A stretch of DNA of 64,000 nucleotides from Streptomyces sp. NBC_00234 (GTDB taxonomy: Bacteria > Actinomycetota > Actinomycetes > Streptomycetales > Streptomycetaceae). The notes under the pieces were generated by a model, which had not been told where the DNA came from, did no database searches, and was given only the letters and a program-made list of their open reading frames with translations. Below, in pieces: positions 51,244-59,999 of this stretch. Position 1 is the first letter of the stretch. Each line of letters opens with the position of its first letter. The position numbers were made by a program, and so were the translations under genes. The stretch covers positions 6,324,001 through 6,388,000 of the forward strand of contig NZ_CP108101.1 of NCBI RefSeq assembly GCF_036195325.1, read 5' to 3'.

Positions 51244-52623
51244 TCAGTCCCGTGACGTGCCGTGGACCGTGCGCACGCCCGGTGCCGTGGGCGCGGGGAT
51301 CTCCAGCAGTCCCTTGTCGGCGGAGCTCGCCGGGGCGTCGGCGCCCACCGGGGTGCTGGTCATCGGCCGCGCGGCGGCGCACCGCTGCTTCTCCGACTCG
51401 GACATCGGGCCGGTCCGCTGGAGGATGCGGTCCGGGACCGCGCGGGACGGGCCGTCGATGACGGCGTGCAGCCGGTAGTCCTCCTTGTTGGAGAGGAACC
51501 AGCCCTCGATCCGTTCCCGGCTCGGCTGGAGCTCCACCCAGCTCACCTCGCCCGGCTGGATCTTCTCCTCGATCTCGCGCCGGTCGCTGGAGAACCACTG
51601 CCAGGGCCGCTGCCAGCCCTTCTCGTAGGCCAGCGCGAACTGCGTCGCCATCGGACGTTCCTTGAGGCGCTTCTTGTCCTCGTCGCGGTCCCCGGTGCTG
51701 GGCAGCCTGGCCACCTCCCCGAGGGCGAGTCCCGCGTCCACGTAGGTCTGCGCGATGCTGTCGTGGGAGCGCTCGGCGTAGCTGAGGACCCGGGTGTGTT
51801 CCAGCGGGTTGCGGGTGCAGTTGACGAACGCCTCGCCGATCACGCGCGCCTGGCCGTAGTAGCGGAACGACATCCGGTCGTCGGGCTTGAAGACGCACGC
51901 GTTCTCGCCGTTGCAGGACGCTGCGGCGTTGTGCAGGGTCTTCTCGCGCTCGTTGCCCTTGTACGCCTCCGAGCGCTCCAGGTTCGTCCGGGACACCGTC
52001 TTGTCCAGGCTGGGCGGTGCCTCCGCCGCGCGCACCCTGGCGATCATCGGTGAACAGGTCACATGCGTACGGGAGTCGGTGACCTTCGAGGTGAAGGTGA
52101 GCAGCGGTTCGTTCTCGGTGGCGGTGAACTCGTAACTCCGCGCGGTCCAACGGCCGGGCCCCGCCTTGCCCTTGGTGCGGCCGGGGTCGCTCGCGGTGGT
52201 GACCTCGCGGACCGTCCCGCCGGTGCCCTCCACGGTGTACGGCTGGCCGTCGGCGACCTGTTCGGGGGTGCATTCCTTGGAGACGGCCGGGCTGTCCTCG
52301 TACGTGACCGTGATCTTGGCCCCGGTGCGTACGCCGCGCAGGCGCTGGTGGAGGGAGTTGCCGTCCTTCTGGAGCGCGACGCCGTGGGCGTTGTCGGTGC
52401 GGCCGGAGGCGGACGGCGCGTAGCGCTGATTGGCCCCGGTCCAGACGTCGATGCCGACGGTGGTGGGGCCGTCCCCCTTCACGGCGGGATCGGCGAAGTC
52501 GCCGTTGAGGACGGGAACGGACTGGGAGGGGGCGGCGGCACCGGCGGGGGCGGCGCCGAGCACGGCCGGCAGGGCGAACCCGGCGACACCGAGCGCGGCC
52601 AGGGTGCGGAGGGGGAGTGACAT
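51244..52623 (-). CDS. Secreted protein, paralogue of the next upstream gene (possible aerolysin-like fold)
   Basis: 459 residues. Sec signal of about 30 residues with cleavage near APAGAAAPS; AGGAG precedes the ATG. Residues about 30-180 form an additional beta-rich domain (VPVLNGDFADPAVKGDG) like a carbohydrate-binding jelly roll. The second half has CNGENACVFKPDD, then GEAFVNCTRNPLEHTR, which aligns with NACTFTIDPAKDRE and NAVVNCTVDPIDVTR in the next upstream gene, and further on FALAYEKGWQRPW aligns with FKATYSKSWTSET. No catalytic motif seen. Last gene of a three-gene secreted-protein operon. Confidence 0.82.
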   Translation of the reverse strand: MSLPLRTLAALGVAGFALPAVLGAAPAGAAAPSQSVPVLNGDFADPAVKGDGPTTVGIDVWTGANQRYAPSASGRTDNAHGVALQKDGNSLHQRLRGVRTGAKITVTYEDSPAVSKECTPEQVADGQPYTVEGTGGTVREVTTASDPGRTKGKAGPGRWTARSYEFTATENEPLLTFTSKVTDSRTHVTCSPMIARVRAAEAPPSLDKTVSRTNLERSEAYKGNEREKTLHNAAASCNGENACVFKPDDRMSFRYYGQARVIGEAFVNCTRNPLEHTRVLSYAERSHDSIAQTYVDAGLALGEVARLPSTGDRDEDKKRLKERPMATQFALAYEKGWQRPWQWFSSDRREIEEKIQPGEVSWVELQPSRERIEGWFLSNKEDYRLHAVIDGPSRAVPDRILQRTGPMSESEKQRCAAARPMTSTPVGADAPASSADKGLLEIPAPTAPGVRTVHGTSRD

Positions 52624-52644
52624 GAGGGCTCCTGGGGGCGGGTG

Positions 52645-53598
52645 TCAGCGCTGGGCGGGCAGCAGGGTGTCTTCATGCGTCGGCAGTGCGCCGCGGGGGA
52701 CGAGCCCCTGGGCCGGGACCTCGCGCAACTCGGGCTGCGCGGATCGGCCGTTGTCACCGTCGCCCGCCGCGTCACCGGAGGGGCGCTTGCGCCCGCAGAG
52801 CTCGCCCGGGACGGGGTACGTCTGAGCCACGAACGTGCTGTTGTTGACCATCGACGGGCTGTCCACCGCGATGTTGATGATCTTCTTGCCGCGGTCGGTG
52901 ACGAGGCTGCCGACCACCCGTCGCATGGCCGCACTGGCGCCGAACACCAGCATGTCGTACGGCTTGACGGTGGTCTTGTAGGCCGTGGCCTCGGTGGTCT
53001 CGGACGTCCAGGACTTGGAGTACGTGGCCTTGAAGGCGGCCTGGAACGCGAGGGCGGCGGTCAGGGTGCCCGTTGCCTTCGTTCCCCCTGTGACCGTGGT
53101 CTTGTTGCCGTTCGTCGAGGTGGGCCCTTCCTTCATGTTGGGCGTCTGGGTGCTGGTGTTCATCTCGTTGGCGAGGAGGGCGGAGACCTCCACCGCGGCG
53201 GCGACGGTGCCCGTTGCGGTGACACTGCCGGAGATCTCGCCGCCGATGTTGTCCGTGCTGCTGGTGCGCAGCGTCACCGTACGCGTCACATCGATCGGGT
53301 CCACGGTGCAGTTGACGACCGCGTTGCCCATGGACTTGACCGCGCTGGCGTACTCACGGTCCTTGGCCGGGTCGATCGTGAACGTGCAGGCGTTGCGCCT
53401 GGACTTGTTCTTCTCGCAGTACTCCAGCACCTCACTGATCTCCGCCGCCCGGTTGTCGGCGGTGAACGCGCGGGCGGTGGGCGCCTGTTCCACGCCCTCG
53501 GTGGAGGGGCCGGCCATCGCGGGGGCGAGCGGGGCGATCAGACCGAGGGTGATCAGGGGGAGGAGCAGCGTGGTGCGGTGCAGGGCGCGCGTGGGCAT
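52645..53598 (-). CDS. Secreted beta-rich protein with aerolysin-like Ser/Thr pattern
   Basis: 317 residues from ATG 53598 (MPTRALHRTTLL). Sec signal to about residue 29 (LAPAMAG). The mature protein alternates Ser/Thr with hydrophobics over about 105-200 (TVTLRTSSTDNIGGEIS, SGSVTATGTV), then FKATYSKSWTSET and VKPYDMLVFGASAA. This is the strand pattern of aerolysin/ETX-type pore formers, but no known family can be named with certainty. Three cysteines are conserved with the paralogue. It lies 21 bp before the paralogue, and 65 bp after the small secreted gene. Confidence 0.8.
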   Translation of the reverse strand: MPTRALHRTTLLLPLITLGLIAPLAPAMAGPSTEGVEQAPTARAFTADNRAAEISEVLEYCEKNKSRRNACTFTIDPAKDREYASAVKSMGNAVVNCTVDPIDVTRTVTLRTSSTDNIGGEISGSVTATGTVAAAVEVSALLANEMNTSTQTPNMKEGPTSTNGNKTTVTGGTKATGTLTAALAFQAAFKATYSKSWTSETTEATAYKTTVKPYDMLVFGASAAMRRVVGSLVTDRGKKIINIAVDSPSMVNNSTFVAQTYPVPGELCGRKRPSGDAAGDGDNGRSAQPELREVPAQGLVPRGALPTHEDTLLPAQR

Positions 53599-53663
53599 GA
53601 CGGAGGTCCTTCCGGCTGTGGGATAGCTGGGGGGGGGAGTGGGAGGCGACGAGCGGGGACGGC

Positions 53664-54191
53664 TCAGGAACCGAGCAGGGAGCAGAGCTGCGAGACGGGG
53701 AAGGGCGCCGCGCTCGCGTCGGCCGAACCGGCCGGCAGGGAGCCGGGGAAGTCGGCGCAGGTGGACTCGACGGCCGACGCGGCGTTGTCCGAGGGGTCGG
53801 GCTTGAACGAGCCGATGGTCTCGGTCATGTCCGAGACCCCCTTCTTCTCGCCCGAGCCCGTACCCGCCAGCTCCTCCATGCAGGAGCTGTCGCCGGGCGG
53901 GCACTCCTTCAGCTTCTTCCCGGCGGCGTCGATGTCCTTGCCGGCCTGGGTCGCCGCCGCCTGGGTCTTCTTCTGCTCCTCCTCGATCTCCTTGGCCTGC
54001 TCTCCGTTGGCCTCGCGGTCCTTGCACGCCTGGTCGTCGGGCTTGCACTCCTCGGCGGGCACGGCGGCCGAAGCCTGTACGGAGTGGCTTCCGCCGGACG
54101 CGGAGGCGGTGCCCGCGAGAGGGAAGAGGGTGACGGCACAGGCGGCGGCGGCCAGCAGGGCGGTGCGGGTGGGCAGCGGACAGATGCGCAT
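53664..54191 (-). CDS. Small secreted helical protein with six cysteines
   Basis: 175 residues from ATG 54191 (MRICPLPTRTALL) with GGAG 7 bp upstream. Sec signal ends near TASASGG. The mature part holds six cysteines (CKPDDQAC, CPPGDSSC, then two near the end) around a charged helix with coiled-coil character (REANGEQAKEIEEEQKK, KDIDAAGKKL). It probably folds as a disulfide-stapled helical hairpin. First gene of the operon with the two aerolysin-like paralogues; divergent from the RCC1 genes. Function unknown. Confidence 0.78.
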   Translation of the reverse strand: MRICPLPTRTALLAAAACAVTLFPLAGTASASGGSHSVQASAAVPAEECKPDDQACKDREANGEQAKEIEEEQKKTQAAATQAGKDIDAAGKKLKECPPGDSSCMEELAGTGSGEKKGVSDMTETIGSFKPDPSDNAASAVESTCADFPGSLPAGSADASAAPFPVSQLCSLLGS

Positions 54192-54737
54192 GGGGGAACT
54201 CCAGGCGATCGGGGGTGGGGGACGGTCGGGCCCGTGGGAGGGCCCTTCGGGACGCGTGGCCCGTGGGGAGCGGGCCATCGGTCGGCAGGGGAAAAGGGGG
54301 CGCGTGGCGGGGTCGGGGGACGGCCTCGCCAAGATCATCAAGCGCAGTGAAAAAGTACATAAATCCTGGCCGCCCAGGCCGGGGACACACGGAAGTCATG
54401 GCCCGGGAGGGAAGCTCACCGCATCGGCGTAGTGGCGCCCAAGTCCCTTTCGCATCAAGGCTCCAGGCGTCCGCGCCCCTACTCCCGACTGGCCCGTGAC
54501 GCCGCCGCCGCGGGCCCCGGTGCCCGGCCCGTACCCCGTACAGCGGACCGTCGCTCGGGTGGTGGCGCCGGTTCGGCGCGCGTAAACGATCTTGCGTGGA
54601 CAGTGTTGAAGAGAGCGCGGCGGCCGTGCCCCGGTCCGCCGGGCATCGTCGTGGGCCTCCCCTGCCCGCGGCCGTCCCATGCCCCGGACCCGCCCCCGCC
54701 TCGCCTCGTCCCACGTACCCCACACCGAAGGACGCCC
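54192..54737. other. Long divergent intergenic region
   Basis: 546 bp between the secreted-protein operon (minus) and the RCC1 genes (plus), so it should hold both promoters. The only AT-rich patch is near 54342-54362 (AAAAAGTACATAAATCC), the likeliest place for the minus promoter. I found no confident -35/-10 pair, repeat or small gene. Confidence 0.6.
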
Positions 54738-55952
54738 ATGTCACATGTCACCGGTCGTACCCCGCGCCTGCGTGCCCTGGCAGCCCTCGCCGTGGCGGCC
54801 ACGGCACTCACCGCCGTACCGGCACTCACCCCCCTGGCCAGCGCCAACGAGGGCAATCCCACCGTCCTCGCCTGGGGAGCAGGCCGCACCGGCCAGCTCG
54901 GCAACGGCACCAGCACCGACAGCCTGACCCCCGCCTCCGTGACCAGCCTCTTCCGCGGCGACGTCGACCAGATCTCGGCGGGCGGCACCTCGTCCTCCGA
55001 CTCCTTCGCGCTCGCCCTCACCGACAAGACCATCAAGTCCTGGGGCAGCAACTCCATGGGCCAGCTGGGCAACGGCGGCTCCATCAACCAGACCGTCCCC
55101 ACCACCGTCCCCCGCCTGACCAACATCAAGGACATCGCCGCGGGCGGTGGCCACGGCCTCGCCCTGGACACCAGCGGCCAGGTCTACTCCTGGGGCGACA
55201 ACGCCTACGGGCAGCTCGGCAACAACCGCACCGGTGACAGCCGCACCGTCCCGGACCGCGTCCAGGGCATGCCCCGGGTCAAGCAGATCTCGGCCGGCTG
55301 CGACTTCAGCCTCGCCCTGCTGGAGAACGGCAAGGTGTACGCCTGGGGGCGCGGCGTCTACGGCCAGCTCGGCAACGGCAGCCGTGCCGTCAGCTCCGTA
55401 CCCCGCCAGGTCGAGGGTCTGAACAACATCACCGAGATCGACGCGGGCTGCCACCACGCCCTCGCCCTGACCGCCGACTCCACCGTCAAGTCCTGGGGCT
55501 ACAACCTCTATGGACAGCTCGGCAACTCCTCCACCAAGTCCGCCGTCACCCCGGTCGACGTCGACTGGCTGGAGGACGTCTCGGACATCGAGGCGGGCGC
55601 CCACCACAACTACGTGATCACCAGTGACAGCGAGGTCTGGGGCTGGGGCAACAACCAGTACGGCCAGCTCCTTGAGTCCGACGAGGCGTTCGACTCCAAC
55701 GTCTCGCGCACCAACCGCACCGCACCCGTCGAGATCCCCCGGCTCAAGGGCGTCCAGCACCTGGCAGCGGGCGCACGCCACGGCGTCGCCGTCACCGCCG
55801 ACGACGTCTACACCTGGGGCCACAACGGCGAGGGCCAGCTCGGCAACGGCACCACCGTCCCGCGCTACGAGTCCGTGAAGATCCTCAACGAGGGCTCCGC
55901 CATCAAGGACGTGGCCGCGTCGTTGGGCGGCAACACGACCTACGCGTACTGA
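54738..55952 (+). CDS. Secreted seven-repeat RCC1 beta-propeller protein (first of three)
   Basis: 404 residues from ATG 54738, with GAAGGAC upstream. Sec signal to about residue 38 (LTPLASANEG). Seven RCC1 repeats each contain a motif of the type SWGxNxxGQLGNG (AWGAGRTGQLGNGT, SWGSNSMGQLGNGG, SWGDNAYGQLGNNR, and so on), enough for a complete seven-bladed propeller. It ends in TTYAY. No catalytic domain or anchor. A secreted binding scaffold is the reasonable inference. Confidence 0.9.
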   Translation: MSHVTGRTPRLRALAALAVAATALTAVPALTPLASANEGNPTVLAWGAGRTGQLGNGTSTDSLTPASVTSLFRGDVDQISAGGTSSSDSFALALTDKTIKSWGSNSMGQLGNGGSINQTVPTTVPRLTNIKDIAAGGGHGLALDTSGQVYSWGDNAYGQLGNNRTGDSRTVPDRVQGMPRVKQISAGCDFSLALLENGKVYAWGRGVYGQLGNGSRAVSSVPRQVEGLNNITEIDAGCHHALALTADSTVKSWGYNLYGQLGNSSTKSAVTPVDVDWLEDVSDIEAGAHHNYVITSDSEVWGWGNNQYGQLLESDEAFDSNVSRTNRTAPVEIPRLKGVQHLAAGARHGVAVTADDVYTWGHNGEGQLGNGTTVPRYESVKILNEGSAIKDVAASLGGNTTYAY

Positions 55953-55965
55953 TCCGGAACGCACG

Positions 55966-57144
55966 ATGACGTACGCGTACGGTCTCCGAACCGCGGCAGG
56001 GGCGGTTCTCACCGCCGCCCTCGCCCTGGCCGCCCCCGCGCAGGCCGCCGGCACCGATCCCTGGGTGCGGTCCTGGGGCATCAACACCGTGGGCCAGCTC
56101 GGCAACGGTTCACTCGTCAACCAGCAGACCCCGGGCTCCATGCGGGACCTCGCCCGCGACGAGGTGCGCCAACTGTCGGCGGGCGGCTACTCGGACGCCA
56201 CCGGCTTCGTCGCAGCCCTCCTCAAGGACGGCACGGTCAGGTCCTGGGGCAACAACACCATGGGCCAGCTCGGGAACGGCACCACGGTCAACCAGAGCAC
56301 TCCGGCCACCGTCGCCGGCCTGTCCGGAGTGAGCCGAATCGCGTCGGGCACCACCCACGTGCTGGCCCTCCGGGCGGGGCGTCTCCTTGCCTGGGGCGGC
56401 AACGCCTACGGCGAACTCGGAAACGGCACCATCGTCCCCACCAAGGACGGCACGCAGAACCTGCCCCTTCCCGTGCAGAGCATCGACGAGGTCAAGGACG
56501 TCAGTGTCGGCTGCGCCTTCAGCGTCGCCCTGCGCCAGGACGGATCCGTCTGGACCTGGGGCACGAACAGCTACGGTCGCCTGGGCTTGGGCGACACCAA
56601 CAATCGCCCCACACCCCAGCAGGTCACAGGACTCAGCGACATCGTGGCGATCTCCGCAGGATGCCAGCACGTTCTCGCCCTCACCGCGGAAGGCACCGTC
56701 AAGGCGTGGGGCCGAGGCCAGGACGGCCGGCTCGGCACCGACAGCACGGACGACAGCCCCCTGCCCGCCGACGTCGCCCATCTCGACGGAGTCGCCAGGA
56801 TCTACGCGGGAGCCCGGCACAACTTCGCCGTCCTGGAGGACGGCGAGGTCCGGGCATGGGGCGCCAACGCCTCCGGCCAGCTCGGCGACGGCACCACGAC
56901 CGACCGCACCACCCCCGTCCCGATCGACGCGCTGCGCGACATCCAGGACCTCGACCCGGGCGCGAACCACACCCTCGCGGTCCGCACCGACCAATCGGTC
57001 CTCGCCTGGGGCGACAACGCCGCCGGGCAGCTCGGTGACGGCACCACGAAACCCGTCCTCGTCCCCGTCCGTGTGCTGCCCGCCGGCAGCGGCATCACCC
57101 ACGTCGACGCGGCCACCAACGCGAACTCCAGCTACGCCTACTGA
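55966..57144 (+). CDS. Secreted seven-repeat RCC1 beta-propeller protein (second of three)
   Basis: 392 residues; ATG 55966 lies 13 bp after the previous stop with GGAAC before it. Sec signal ends near AQAAGTD. Seven RCC1 repeats (SWGINTVGQLGNGS, SWGNNTMGQLGNGT, AWGGNAYGELGNGT and four more) and the C-terminus SSYAY. It is a tandem duplicate of its neighbours; the third and fifth repeats have drifted most. Confidence 0.9.
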   Translation: MTYAYGLRTAAGAVLTAALALAAPAQAAGTDPWVRSWGINTVGQLGNGSLVNQQTPGSMRDLARDEVRQLSAGGYSDATGFVAALLKDGTVRSWGNNTMGQLGNGTTVNQSTPATVAGLSGVSRIASGTTHVLALRAGRLLAWGGNAYGELGNGTIVPTKDGTQNLPLPVQSIDEVKDVSVGCAFSVALRQDGSVWTWGTNSYGRLGLGDTNNRPTPQQVTGLSDIVAISAGCQHVLALTAEGTVKAWGRGQDGRLGTDSTDDSPLPADVAHLDGVARIYAGARHNFAVLEDGEVRAWGANASGQLGDGTTTDRTTPVPIDALRDIQDLDPGANHTLAVRTDQSVLAWGDNAAGQLGDGTTKPVLVPVRVLPAGSGITHVDAATNANSSYAY

Positions 57145-57153
57145 AAGGGCGTC

Positions 57154-58329
57154 ATGACAGCACTGCGCACCACCCTCACCGCAACCCTCACCCTCGCGGC
57201 GCTGGCCGCACCCTGCCTCCCCGCACACGCCGCGCCCAGCGACCCGTGGGTCCGCGCCTGGGGCATCAACAACCTCGGCCAGCTCGGTAACAGCAGCATC
57301 GTCAACCAGCAGACCCCCGCCGACGTCCAGGGCATCGCCCGGGACTCCGTACGGGAGATGTCCGGCGGCGGCGACGCCGACAAGAACTCCTTCGCCATCG
57401 CCCTCCTCAAGGACGGCACCGTCAAGTCCTGGGGCGCCAACCTCACCGGCCAGCTCGGCAACGGCACCCTCGTCGGCCAGTCCTTCCCCGCGGCCGTCGC
57501 CGGACTCTCCGGCGTCAGCGAGGTGTCGGCGGGAAGCAACCACGTACTCGCCGTACGCGGCGGACGCGTCCTGTCCTGGGGCAGCAACACCAAGGGCCAG
57601 CTCGGCAACGGCCTGACCGCCGCGGACCCGGCCGGAGTACAGAAGACCCCCGTCGACGTGCAGAGCCTCAACAAGGTCAAGGACGTAGGAGCGGGCTGCG
57701 ACTTCAGTGTCGCCATGCGCCAGGACGGCTCGGTCTGGGCCTGGGGCGAGGGAGTCAACGGCCGTCTCGGCAACGGCGACAACGCCGCCCGCAACACCCC
57801 GCAGAAGGTCAAGGACCTCGAGGACGTCGTGTCCATCTCGGTCGGCTGCGCCCACGTGCTGGCCCTCACCGCCGACGGCACGGTCAAGTCCTGGGGCAAG
57901 AACACGGAAGGCGAGCTCGGCAACGACTCCGTCGCCGACAGCAACGTCCCCGTGGACGTGCACCACCTCGAAGGCGTCGCGAAGATCTCCGCCAACGCCT
58001 ACACCAACTACGCGATCCTGGACGACGGCAGCGTCAGCGCCTGGGGCAAGAACGACGTCGGCCAGCTCGGCGACGACACGACCACCACGCGGACGACCCC
58101 CGTCCCGATCGCCCCGCTCCAGGGCGCCACGGAGGTCGTGAGCGGCTTCGACTACACGGTCGCCTCCCTGGACGACGGCTCCGTCGTCTCGTTCGGCGCC
58201 AACACCAACGCCCAGCTCGGCGACGGCACGGTCACGGCAACACGCAAGCCCGTGACCGTACTTCCCGCGGGCAGCGGCATCGCCCACGTCGCCGCGGCGA
58301 CCACGGGCAAGTCCACGTTCGCGTACTGA
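57154..58329 (+). CDS. Secreted seven-repeat RCC1 beta-propeller protein (third of three)
   Basis: 391 residues; ATG 57154 is 9 bp after the previous stop with AAAGGG upstream. Sec signal ends near AHAAPSD. Seven RCC1 repeats (AWGINNLGQLGNSS, SWGANLTGQLGNGT, and others); the last is the degenerate SFGANTNAQLGDGT. The C-terminus is STFAY. The first repeat segment DPWVRAWGINNLGQLGN is nearly the same as in the second protein, so these two are the closest pair. Confidence 0.9.
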   Translation: MTALRTTLTATLTLAALAAPCLPAHAAPSDPWVRAWGINNLGQLGNSSIVNQQTPADVQGIARDSVREMSGGGDADKNSFAIALLKDGTVKSWGANLTGQLGNGTLVGQSFPAAVAGLSGVSEVSAGSNHVLAVRGGRVLSWGSNTKGQLGNGLTAADPAGVQKTPVDVQSLNKVKDVGAGCDFSVAMRQDGSVWAWGEGVNGRLGNGDNAARNTPQKVKDLEDVVSISVGCAHVLALTADGTVKSWGKNTEGELGNDSVADSNVPVDVHHLEGVAKISANAYTNYAILDDGSVSAWGKNDVGQLGDDTTTTRTTPVPIAPLQGATEVVSGFDYTVASLDDGSVVSFGANTNAQLGDGTVTATRKPVTVLPAGSGIAHVAAATTGKSTFAY

Positions 58330-58347
58330 GTCCGCACCACAGCGAAA

Positions 58348-58378
58348 CGCCGCCCCCGGCACGGAGCCGGGGGCGGCG
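58348..58378. terminator. Bidirectional terminator after the RCC1 genes
   Basis: A perfect 13-bp stem (58348-58360 / 58366-58378) with a 5-nt loop lies between convergent genes ending at 58329 and 58388. Confidence 0.85.
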
Positions 58379-58387
58379 CCCCACACC

Positions 58388-59848
58388 TCAGCGGTTGAAG
58401 GACGACCCCAGAGCCGCCTTCACCGCCACCGTGCCCAGCGTGCCGTGACCGAAGGTGAAGGAGCCGGTCCCCGTCGTCATGGACGGGAAGACCCAGAGGG
58501 AGCCCTCACCGGCGTTCTCGCCCGGGGCACCCACGGCCAGTTCCGCGCGGCCGTTCCTGTTGCCGTCCACGAAAGCGGCGGCCCCGCCGAACAGATCGCC
58601 CAGCTCCGCGGTCCCGGTGACACCCTCCGTGTCCTGGTTGAAGCCCGTGGAACCCGTGCCCGTCGGGCCGGCGGCGGTACCGGGCAGGATCACGATCCCG
58701 CCCGCCCGCGCGGTCGTGCCCAGCGCCTCGCCCGGCACACCGGCCGCGACCTCCCCGTAGCCGTCGCCGTCGGTGTCACCGATGGCGAGGGACGAACCGA
58801 ACAGGTCGCCGCGCTCGGCGGCGCCCGGCACCCCCGCCGAGTCCTGGTTGAAGACCTTCGCCGCGGCGCCCTGCGCGCCCGTCGCACCGCCCGGCACATA
58901 GGTGATCATGCCGCCGAGGGCGAGGGGATTCTCCGCGTCGCTGTCGTAGCCTTCGAGCCGGCCCACGACGAAGTCGGCGTACCCGTCACCGTTCACATTG
59001 CCGACGGCGAGATTCTCCCCGGCCTCCAGACCCCGTCCGTCGGCGTTGGTCACCTCGCGGAAGGCCCCCGGACCGGACGGCCCGCCCGCGGCGACGCTGA
59101 CGCGCCGCCTGTCGTCCTCGTTGCCGTTGTGCGCGAGGCCCACGAGGTCGTCGCGCCCGTCGCCGTCGACATCGCCCGCAGCGAGATCGTGCCACCGGTT
59201 GTCCTCGGTGTCAGCGGCCAGGGTGACAGCGGCGGCGGCCCCCGTACGGGCGAACGGCCCCCTCAGGACCTGGAGGTCCTCGGACCGGAACGTGGCAAGA
59301 TCCTTGGCCCCGTCCCCGTCGAAGTCACCCACGGCCAGCTCGCTGCCGACCTCGCTGGACGCGGCCCCCACCAGAAGCGTGGCCCCGCCCGAAAGACCGG
59401 CCGCACTTCCCCATAGGACGGACAGCGCCCCTGCCCGCACGGCGGTGCCGTCCTGCTCACCCGCCGAGCCGACCACCAGGTCGGTGTAGCCGTCCCGGTC
59501 GAGGTCGGCGGAGACGAGCGTGCTGCTGAAAGCGTCACCGGCCTCCGCGACGCCGGGTACACCGGCCGAGTTCTGCGTGACGACCTGCTTGGTCGTGGTC
59601 TTCAGGCCACCGCTCGACCCGTAGACCACACCGGCGTACCCCGCTCCGGCGAAGCCGTTGACCGTCGCACCGGGCGCCGAGAACGCCAGATCCGCGTACC
59701 CGTCGCCGTTGAAGTCGTCACGGGGACCGGCAGAGGCGGCTGCCGCCACGACGGACGGCGCCAGGGCCTGTGCGGCGGGCGGACCGACGACGGCGGACGC
59801 CACGGCGACGGCGAGGACCACACTTGTGCCGAGTGCACGGGATGCCAC
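58388..59848 (-). CDS. Secreted FG-GAP repeat (integrin-alpha-like) beta-propeller
   Basis: 486 residues from GTG 59848 with AAGGAGT upstream. Sec signal ends near PAAQALAPS. Seven FG-GAP repeats carry Ca-binding loops of the type DFNGDGYADLAF, DLDRDGYTDLVVG, DVDGDGRDDLVG and DTDGDGYGEVAAG, so a seven-bladed propeller is expected. No anchor or catalytic domain. It converges on the three RCC1 genes, which makes four secreted propellers in 5.1 kb. Confidence 0.9.
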   Translation of the reverse strand: MASRALGTSVVLAVAVASAVVGPPAAQALAPSVVAAAASAGPRDDFNGDGYADLAFSAPGATVNGFAGAGYAGVVYGSSGGLKTTTKQVVTQNSAGVPGVAEAGDAFSSTLVSADLDRDGYTDLVVGSAGEQDGTAVRAGALSVLWGSAAGLSGGATLLVGAASSEVGSELAVGDFDGDGAKDLATFRSEDLQVLRGPFARTGAAAAVTLAADTEDNRWHDLAAGDVDGDGRDDLVGLAHNGNEDDRRRVSVAAGGPSGPGAFREVTNADGRGLEAGENLAVGNVNGDGYADFVVGRLEGYDSDAENPLALGGMITYVPGGATGAQGAAAKVFNQDSAGVPGAAERGDLFGSSLAIGDTDGDGYGEVAAGVPGEALGTTARAGGIVILPGTAAGPTGTGSTGFNQDTEGVTGTAELGDLFGGAAAFVDGNRNGRAELAVGAPGENAGEGSLWVFPSMTTGTGSFTFGHGTLGTVAVKAALGSSFNR

Positions 59849-59999
59849 GCGGACTCCTTACCAGGAGAGTGCGCGGAACATTCCGGGCTCGTTCACCCGG
59901 CGGGCTCCACGCGTTGGGATGCAGTTGATCTGCACACATAGAGACAGCCGGATCAGGCCAAGGGTTGTACCCGGAGGACAATCGTGATCAAGAAAAGGC

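Noticed and set aside
54738..58329. Repeats in the RCC1 genes as mobile or CRISPR repeats
   Set aside because: The repeats are protein-coding propeller blades with codon-level divergence.
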